NCBI GenBank assembly: GCA_030447125.1
Contig: JAUJLZ010000114.1
Span: 1 to 6,336 of the forward strand
Direction of reading: 5' to 3'
From: Acidimicrobiales bacterium
GTDB lineage: Bacteria; Actinomycetota; Acidimicrobiia; Acidimicrobiales; CADCSY01
DNA: 6,336 nt
The notes under the pieces are model-generated. The model had not been told where the DNA came from, did not search any database, and was given only the letters and a program-made list of their open reading frames with translations. Shown piece after piece: positions 1 through 4,682 of the stretch (position 1 is its first letter; every line of letters begins with the position of its first letter). A program made the position numbers and the translations under genes.

Positions 1-818
1 TCAAAGACGCCCACCCCGAGCGCTTCTTCGAGATGTACATCGCCGAGCAGCAGCTTGTGGCCGCGGCCGTGGGCCTGTCCGTCCGGGGCTACACCCCCTT
101 CGCCTCCAGCTTCGCCGCCTTCTTCACCCGGGCCTACGACTTCGTGCGCATGGCCGCGGTGAGCCGTTCCGACATCTGCCTGGTGGGCTCCCACGTGGGC
201 GTGTCCATCGGCGAGGACGGTCCCTCCCAGATGGGCCTGGAGGACATCGCCTCGTTCCGGGCCGTGCACGGCAGCACCGTCTTGTACCCCTGCGACGCCA
301 ACCAGACCGCCGCCTTGGTGGCGCTGATGGCCGACATCAAGGGCTTCCGGTACCTGCGCACCACCCGAGGCAACACCCCGGTCATCTACGGGCCCGACGA
401 GACCTTCGAGGTCGGCGGCAGCAAGGTGGTGCGGGAATCCGACGCCGACCAGGCCGTCGTCGTCTCCGCCGGCATCACCCTGCACGAGGCGGTCAAGGCC
501 TCCGAGGCCCTGGCCGGCGAGGGCACCGCCGTGCGGGTGGTCGACTGCTACTCGCTCAAGCCCATCGACGCCGCCGGCCTACGGGCCGCGGCCAAGGCGG
601 CCGCCAACAAGGTGCTCACGGTGGAGGACCACTGGCCCGAGGGCGGCCTGGGCGATGCCGTCTTGGAGGTCTTCGCCGACTCCGACGAGCACACCCGGGT
701 GGTCAAGCTGGCCGTGCGAAAGATGCCGGGATCGGGCAAGCCCGACGACCTGTTGGCCGCCGCCGGCCTCGACGCCGAGCACATCGCCGCCGCCCTCCGC
801 AAGCTGGTGGCGGGCTGA
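1..818 (+). CDS. tkt: Transketolase, C-terminal part (5' end outside window)
   Basis: Cytoplasmic, thiamine-diphosphate (ThDP)-dependent enzyme that moves two-carbon ketol units between sugar phosphates in the non-oxidative pentose phosphate pathway. The reading frame is open from base 3 and ends at TGA 816-818, leaving about 271 residues; some 350 N-terminal residues (the ThDP diphosphate-binding domain) lie upstream. An ATG at 33 is internal, because family-like sequence (HPERFFE) precedes it. Visible parts are the pyrimidine-binding domain, beginning with EMYIAEQQ, whose Glu (codon 45-47) is the conserved catalytic residue contacting the ThDP aminopyrimidine; the loop GSHVGVSIGEDGPSQM (codons 186-233); and the C-terminal domain with TVEDHWPEGGLG and SGKPDDLL near the end. 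The loop reads GPSQ, as I recall for animal transketolases, whereas the long yeast/E. coli type has GPTH. This suggests the short enzyme of about 620 residues. Family assignment is very secure; the subtype is from memory. Confidence 0.96.
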   Translation, partial: KDAHPERFFEMYIAEQQLVAAAVGLSVRGYTPFASSFAAFFTRAYDFVRMAAVSRSDICLVGSHVGVSIGEDGPSQMGLEDIASFRAVHGSTVLYPCDANQTAALVALMADIKGFRYLRTTRGNTPVIYGPDETFEVGGSKVVRESDADQAVVVSAGITLHEAVKASEALAGEGTAVRVVDCYSLKPIDAAGLRAAAKAAANKVLTVEDHWPEGGLGDAVLEVFADSDEHTRVVKLAVRKMPGSGKPDDLLAAAGLDAEHIAAALRKLVAG

Positions 819-900
819 CGTTCCCGCCGACATCAGGGGGGCCGCCTACAACAGGCCATGACGGGATAGGTAGCAGGTAGATCCAGCCATCCGCGCCCGC

Positions 901-907
901 AAGGAGG
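901..907 (+). promoter_or_regulatory. Ribosome binding site of tal
   Basis: AAGGAGG is a full match to the anti-Shine-Dalgarno core and lies six C residues before the ATG at 914. It fixes the transaldolase start. It is the only strong Shine-Dalgarno sequence before any gene start in the window. The rest of the 95-nt gap after tkt (819-900) shows no convincing promoter or terminator; it holds only a short GGTAG repeat (869-873 and 876-880). Confidence 0.9.
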
Positions 908-913
908 CCCCCC

Positions 914-2029
914 ATGCCCAAGCTCACCAACCTCTACGACCGACACGGCCAGAGCCCCTGGCTCGACGACCTCCGACGAGACTGGCTCCTCGACGGCACC
1001 CTGGCCGGCTGGTTCGAGCGAGGGGTTCGCGGGGTCACCTCCAACCCGTCGATCTTCCAAAAGGCCATGGCCGCCGGCTCGGCCTACGACGAGCAGTTCG
1101 CCGCCTTGGCCAAAGACGGTTGCTCCACGGTGCGGTCCTATTGGGCCATGGTCACCCACGACGTGGTCGAAGCCCTCGACCTCATGTCCTCGCTCTATCG
1201 CCAGAGCGGGGGCGCCGACGGATACGTCTCCCTGGAGCTGGCACCGGACCTGGCCCATGACACCGAAGGGTCGGTGGAGGCGGCTCGGCGCTTCCACACC
1301 GACATCGCCCGGCCCAACCTGTTGGTGAAGATCCCCGCCACCGACGAGGGCGTCGCCGCCGTGCAGCGCATGATCGCCCAAGGATCGAGCATCAACGTCA
1401 CCCTCATCTTCAGCCTGGAGCGCTACGCCGAAGTCATGGAGGCCTACCTGTCGGGCCTCGAGGAGCTGGAGGCGTCCGACGCCGGTGCCGCCTCCCTGGC
1501 CCGGGTCCACAGCGTGGCCTCGTTCTTCATCAGCCGGGTCGATGTCGAGATCGACCGTCGCTTGGAGGCCATCGGCACCCCCGAGGCGCTGGAGCTGCGG
1601 GGCCGAGCCGCCGTGGCCCAGGCCAAGTTGGCCTACCAGGCCTTCCGCCGGACCTTCTCCGGCCCCCGCTGGGAGTCATTGGAGGCCAAGGGGGCCAAGG
1701 TCCAGCGGCCGTTGTGGGCGTCCACCTCGACCAAGAACCCCGACTATCCCGACACGCTGTACGTGGACACACTCATCGGGCCCGACACCGTCAACACCAT
1801 GCCGGTGGCCACCCTGGATGCGTTCGAGGACCACGGAACCGTGGCCGGCACCGTCGAGGAAGGGGTCGAGGAGGCCGAGGCCCTGTTCGAGCGCTTGGAG
1901 ACCGTCGGCGTCGACCTGAAGGATGTGAGCCGCGTGCTCGAGGACGAAGGCGTGGCCGCCTTTGTCAAGTCCTTCGACCAGGGCATCGACGCGCTGTCGG
2001 AGAAGGCCGAGTCCCTGGCCCGGCGCTGA
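914..2029 (+). CDS. tal: Transaldolase
   Basis: Cytoplasmic enzyme of the non-oxidative pentose phosphate pathway. It transfers a dihydroxyacetone unit from sedoheptulose 7-phosphate to glyceraldehyde 3-phosphate, giving erythrose 4-phosphate and fructose 6-phosphate. The product has 371 residues, the usual length for the actinobacterial class I form (about 370). Motifs follow the TIM-barrel family order: VTSNPSIF at 41-48, then NLLVKIPAT at 135-143, where Lys139 is the expected Schiff-base lysine. Next come INVTLIFS (160-167), SFFISRVD (203-210) and WASTSTKNP (268-276). The start is set by the perfect ribosome binding site at 901-907. The gene follows tkt by 95 nt, and its stop TGA (2027-2029) shares its A with the zwf ATG, so the two are very likely translationally coupled. 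Nothing is truncated or missing. Confidence 0.97.
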   Translation: MPKLTNLYDRHGQSPWLDDLRRDWLLDGTLAGWFERGVRGVTSNPSIFQKAMAAGSAYDEQFAALAKDGCSTVRSYWAMVTHDVVEALDLMSSLYRQSGGADGYVSLELAPDLAHDTEGSVEAARRFHTDIARPNLLVKIPATDEGVAAVQRMIAQGSSINVTLIFSLERYAEVMEAYLSGLEELEASDAGAASLARVHSVASFFISRVDVEIDRRLEAIGTPEALELRGRAAVAQAKLAYQAFRRTFSGPRWESLEAKGAKVQRPLWASTSTKNPDYPDTLYVDTLIGPDTVNTMPVATLDAFEDHGTVAGTVEEGVEEAEALFERLETVGVDLKDVSRVLEDEGVAAFVKSFDQGIDALSEKAESLARR

Positions 2030-3582
2030 TGGTCGTCTCCCCCGAACGCCTCCACGAGGACGTCCACCCCCTGCTCGAGGGCCTCGACGCCGAACGGGCC
2101 GCGGCTCCGGCGGTGATCGTCATCTTCGGGGCCAGCGGGGATCTCACCAGCCGCAAGCTCATGCCCGCCCTCCAGGCCCTCGCGGTTCGCCACCAACTCG
2201 CCCCGGGAACGTCCATCGTCGGCGTGGGCCGCAGCGATCTGGGCGACGAGGGCTTTCGCTCCCGCATGCGCCAGGCCGTCGAGCAGGCCGCTGGCGGCGA
2301 CGTCGACGAGCGGGCCTGGGCCGAGCTGGAAGGCGGGCTGCGCTACGTCAGCGGAGGCTACGACGACGATGCCACCTACAAGGCCCTGGACGAGGTCGTC
2401 ACCGACCTCGATCGCAACCGGGGCACCGCCGGCAACCGCCTCCACTACCTGTCCACGCCACCTGGGGTCTTCGCCGCCATCGTGGGCCGGCTCGGCGACG
2501 TGGGCCTGCACCGCCCGGCACCGGGAGGCGACTTCGCCCGGGTCGTCATCGAGAAACCGTTCGGACACGACCTCGAAAGCGCCCAGGCCCTCGACCGCTC
2601 GCTTCACGAGGTGCTCGACGAGGACCAGCTCTACCGCATCGACCACTACCTGGGGAAGGAGACGGTGCAGAACGTCTTGGCCCTGCGCTTCGCCAACAGC
2701 ATCTTCGAACCGGTCTGGAACCGGCGCTACGTCGATTCGGTGCAGATCACCGTGGCCGAATCCGAAGGGGTAGGCCACCGCGCCGGCTTCTACGAAGACG
2801 CCGGGGCCCTGCGCGACATCGTGCAGAACCACCTCCTCCAGGTGCTGGCCCTCACGGCCATGGAACCACCGGTGTCGATGTCGCCCAAGGGGATCCGCGA
2901 CGAGAAGGTCAAGGCCCTCGGAGCCGTGGACATCCTCGCCCCGTCCGAGGTGGGCACCGAGGTGATCCGGGGCCAGTACCGCCGGGGCTGGGTGGGCGGC
3001 GTCGAGGTACCCGGCTACCACGAGGAGGAGGGCGTGGCGCCCGACTCCCGAACCGAGACCTACCTGGCCATGCGCCTGCGCATCGACAACTGGCGCTGGG
3101 CGGGCGTGCCGTTCTACCTGCGCACGGGCAAGTGCCTGCCCCGACGGGTGACCGAGGTGGCGCTGCAGTTCTCCGAAGTCCCTCACCTCCCCTTCGCCCC
3201 CACCCAGGCCGCCCAGCTCGGCCCCAACGCGCTGGTGCTACGGATCCAACCCGACGAGGGCATCACCCTGCGCTTCGGGGCCAAGGTTCCCGGCCAGAGC
3301 TTCGACGTGCGCAGCGTCTCCATGGACTTCTCCTATGGAGCGGCGTTCCTGGAGGAGCCCCCCGAGGCCTACGAGCGGCTCCTGCACGACGCCCTGGTCG
3401 GCGATCCCACCCTGTTCATCCGCACCGACGAGGTGCAGCAGGCGTGGCGCATCGTCCAGCCCCTGCTCGACGCCTGGTCCTCGGGTTCACCATCCCCGGC
3501 CGGCTACGAGGCCGGGACGTGGGGACCCGAGGAAGCCGACCGGCTCCTCGGGGCCGACGAACGCCGCTGGCGCCGGCCCTAG
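2029..3582 (+). CDS. zwf: Glucose-6-phosphate 1-dehydrogenase (NADP type)
   Basis: First enzyme of the oxidative pentose phosphate pathway: oxidises glucose 6-phosphate to 6-phosphogluconolactone and makes NADPH in the cytoplasm. The product has 517 residues, close to the normal length. The N-terminal Rossmann domain shows GASGDLTSRKLMPAL (34-48), and Arg68 in GVGRSD sits where the family usually contacts the NADP 2'-phosphate. EKPFG is at 175-179. The substrate signature RIDHYLGKE is at 203-211, with Asp205, His206 and Lys210. The catalytic base is probably His268 in the segment DIVQNHLLQ (263-271), paired with Asp205 by analogy to the Leuconostoc enzyme. The frame is open upstream into tal, but homology begins only shortly after the ATG at 2029, which overlaps the tal stop (TGATG). 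No good Shine-Dalgarno lies before it, so translation probably depends on ribosomes finishing tal. It is unrelated to the F420-dependent glucose-6-phosphate dehydrogenase (Fgd). Confidence 0.97.
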   Translation: MVVSPERLHEDVHPLLEGLDAERAAAPAVIVIFGASGDLTSRKLMPALQALAVRHQLAPGTSIVGVGRSDLGDEGFRSRMRQAVEQAAGGDVDERAWAELEGGLRYVSGGYDDDATYKALDEVVTDLDRNRGTAGNRLHYLSTPPGVFAAIVGRLGDVGLHRPAPGGDFARVVIEKPFGHDLESAQALDRSLHEVLDEDQLYRIDHYLGKETVQNVLALRFANSIFEPVWNRRYVDSVQITVAESEGVGHRAGFYEDAGALRDIVQNHLLQVLALTAMEPPVSMSPKGIRDEKVKALGAVDILAPSEVGTEVIRGQYRRGWVGGVEVPGYHEEEGVAPDSRTETYLAMRLRIDNWRWAGVPFYLRTGKCLPRRVTEVALQFSEVPHLPFAPTQAAQLGPNALVLRIQPDEGITLRFGAKVPGQSFDVRSVSMDFSYGAAFLEEPPEAYERLLHDALVGDPTLFIRTDEVQQAWRIVQPLLDAWSSGSPSPAGYEAGTWGPEEADRLLGADERRWRRP

Positions 3583-3584
3583 CC

Positions 3585-4487
3585 ATGGCCGAGGTCATCA
3601 CGCTGGGCACGTGGCGTAGGAGCGACACGACCATGGGTCCGGTGCTGGCCGCCCTGGACCGGCTGCGCCAGTGCGACCGCCGAGGGGCGGTGCGAGCGTC
3701 CTTCCTGACCCTCTTGGCCGTCGGAGGCGAATCCCTGGAGGTCGACGAGGTGTTCGACATCGTGCATCGCCTCGGCCCCCTTCAGCCCAGCCGGGTCATC
3801 GTGGTCCGGGTGTCGCGGGGTGACGAGCACCGCCTCGACGCCCGGGTGGGCGTGCACCTCCAGTCCCGGGCCAGCCAGTGCCTGGGCATCGACGACGTGG
3901 CCCTCGAGGTCGCCGGCCCGGTCACCGCCCACCTCGACTCCCTGGTCGAGCCCCTGACCCTGCCCGACCTTCCAGTGGTGGTGTGGTGCCGGGAGCGCCT
4001 GCCCCCGACCCGCAGCCGCCTGATCGACCTGGCCGACCACCTCGTCGTCGACACCGTGGCCGCAGGCGGCGCCGCCCGTCTGGCGGCCGTGGCCCGGCTC
4101 CACCAGCGCACCCCGGTGATCGACTTCGCCTGGCTGCGCCTGCTTCCCCTCCGCCGCCGGTTGGCCACCACCCTGGTCCGGCCCGAGCACCAACGCCTCG
4201 TCGATGGACCGACCGACGTCGTGGTCGGTGGTCCCGAGGTGGAGCGGACCCTGCTGGTGGCCTGGTTGCGGGGACGGCTCCCGAGGGTGACGGTCAGCGA
4301 GGCCGACCACCACGGCGAGCACCTCTCCGTGCGCGTGCACGGTGGGGACGAGCACCTCGAGGTGCAGGCCGACCCGCCAACCAGCACCGAGTCGATCCTG
4401 GCCCAGGCGCTGCTGCACCTGCGACCCGACCCCCCCTTCGACGACGCCCTTGGCCATGCCGCCGCGACCAGCCTGGGTGGCCGATGA
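3585..4487 (+). CDS. opcA: Glucose-6-phosphate dehydrogenase assembly protein OpcA
   Basis: Cytoplasmic partner of Zwf, described in cyanobacteria and actinobacteria as needed for assembly or activity of glucose-6-phosphate dehydrogenase; it is not itself an enzyme. The product has 300 residues, normal for actinobacterial members. Family-like segments seen are HRLGPLQPSRVIVV (61-74), EPLTLPDLPVVVWC (122-135), VIDFAWLRLLPLRRRL (178-193) and the late VERTLLVAWLRGRL (219-232). Predicted as soluble; no signal peptide or membrane segment is evident. The ATG is two bases after the zwf TAG (TAGCCATG), without a clear Shine-Dalgarno, pointing to termination-reinitiation coupling. A longer open frame extends upstream inside zwf, but that part is an out-of-frame shadow. 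There are three cysteines (30, 99 and 135). The assignment rests on motif pattern plus position directly after zwf. Confidence 0.9.
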   Translation: MAEVITLGTWRRSDTTMGPVLAALDRLRQCDRRGAVRASFLTLLAVGGESLEVDEVFDIVHRLGPLQPSRVIVVRVSRGDEHRLDARVGVHLQSRASQCLGIDDVALEVAGPVTAHLDSLVEPLTLPDLPVVVWCRERLPPTRSRLIDLADHLVVDTVAAGGAARLAAVARLHQRTPVIDFAWLRLLPLRRRLATTLVRPEHQRLVDGPTDVVVGGPEVERTLLVAWLRGRLPRVTVSEADHHGEHLSVRVHGGDEHLEVQADPPTSTESILAQALLHLRPDPPFDDALGHAAATSLGGR

Positions 4488-4493
4488 CGCGCT

Positions 4494-4517
4494 GACCAGG
4501 TCAACCGGCGCCTGGTC
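4494..4517 (+). terminator. Hairpin just after opcA, possible terminator
   Basis: GACCAGG (4494-4500) and CCTGGTC (4511-4517) form a perfect 7-bp inverted repeat with a 10-nt loop, starting six bases after the opcA stop. There is no U-tract, so if it terminates transcription it would be of the U-less type proposed for high-GC actinobacteria. The left arm also belongs to an 11-bp palindrome, TGACCAGGTCA (4493-4503), so a protein-binding site is an alternative. Confidence 0.45.
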
Positions 4518-4519
4518 GA

Positions 4520-4551
4520 CGGCGGGGGATCCACAACCAGCCCGCCCGCCG
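4520..4551 (+). terminator. Second hairpin after opcA, possible terminator
   Basis: CGGCGGG (4520-4526) can pair with CCCGCCG (4545-4551), a 7-bp all-G/C stem with an 18-nt loop. It begins three bases after the first hairpin and can form at the same time. Paired hairpins after the last gene of the coupled cluster fit an operon end, but G/C-rich stems arise easily by chance in such DNA. Confidence 0.35.
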
Positions 4552-4655
4552 GTCTCGACCCAGCCCCACCGCTGGTTCGGGCAGTCTCAGGTACGTGAGT
4601 GCCGAAAAACGGAAGTGACGTTCCCGAGACGTGCCCGTTCTCGCGGTCGGCTACA

Positions 4656-4682
4656 GGAACTCCGAGCCGGTCCCGTAGCGTC
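4656..4682 (+). promoter_or_regulatory. Possible promoter of fbiC (ECF-sigma-like or TANNNT -10)
   Basis: GGAACT (4656-4661) resembles the -35 element of many ECF sigma factors. CGTC (4679-4682), 17 nt further on, resembles their -10 element. Overlapping it, TAGCGT (4676-4681) matches the general actinobacterial -10 pattern TANNNT, but without a TTGACA-like -35. Either reading would put the transcript start about seven bases downstream, near the GTG at 4689, implying a leaderless mRNA. Such short motifs are common by chance, so this is only a candidate. Confidence 0.3.

Larger units (their letters stand above)
4488..4682. other. Non-coding gap between opcA and fbiC
   Basis: This 195-nt stretch has no convincing gene. 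An out-of-frame open reading frame (4342-4749) crosses it but overlaps both flanking genes and has no recognisable product. The first third holds two successive hairpins (4494-4551). The middle has an imperfect 14-bp palindrome, CTCAGGTACGTGAG (4586-4599), and an A-run in GCCGAAAAACGG. The last part has a tandem 11-bp repeat (4617-4638), an overlapping hairpin (4625-4643) and a possible promoter (4656-4682). The frame of fbiC is closed upstream by TGA at 4596-4598. Confidence 0.75.

Noticed and set aside
841..880. Possible terminator or promoter between tkt and tal (GCCT...AGGC and the GGTAG repeat)
   Set aside because: The stem is only 4 bp and no credible -35/-10 pair is visible, so tkt and tal could well be co-transcribed.
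1714..2028. N-terminal extension of zwf inside tal
   Set aside because: The frame is open, but the extension is Arg/Gly-rich out-of-frame tal sequence. Glucose-6-phosphate dehydrogenase of normal length begins at 2029.
1744..3186. A 480-codon open frame on the - strand opposite tal and zwf
   Set aside because: Long antisense frames are expected opposite GC-rich genes with high GC3. The translation has no recognisable domain and the sense strand encodes clear enzymes.
1962..3584. Giant extension of opcA upstream through zwf
   Set aside because: The upstream part is Arg/Pro-rich shadow translation of zwf. The family length of about 300 residues matches the ATG at 3585.
3579..4457. A 292-codon open frame on the - strand opposite opcA
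   Set aside because: It is His/Gly/Gln-rich, typical of a reverse-strand shadow, and shows no family motif.
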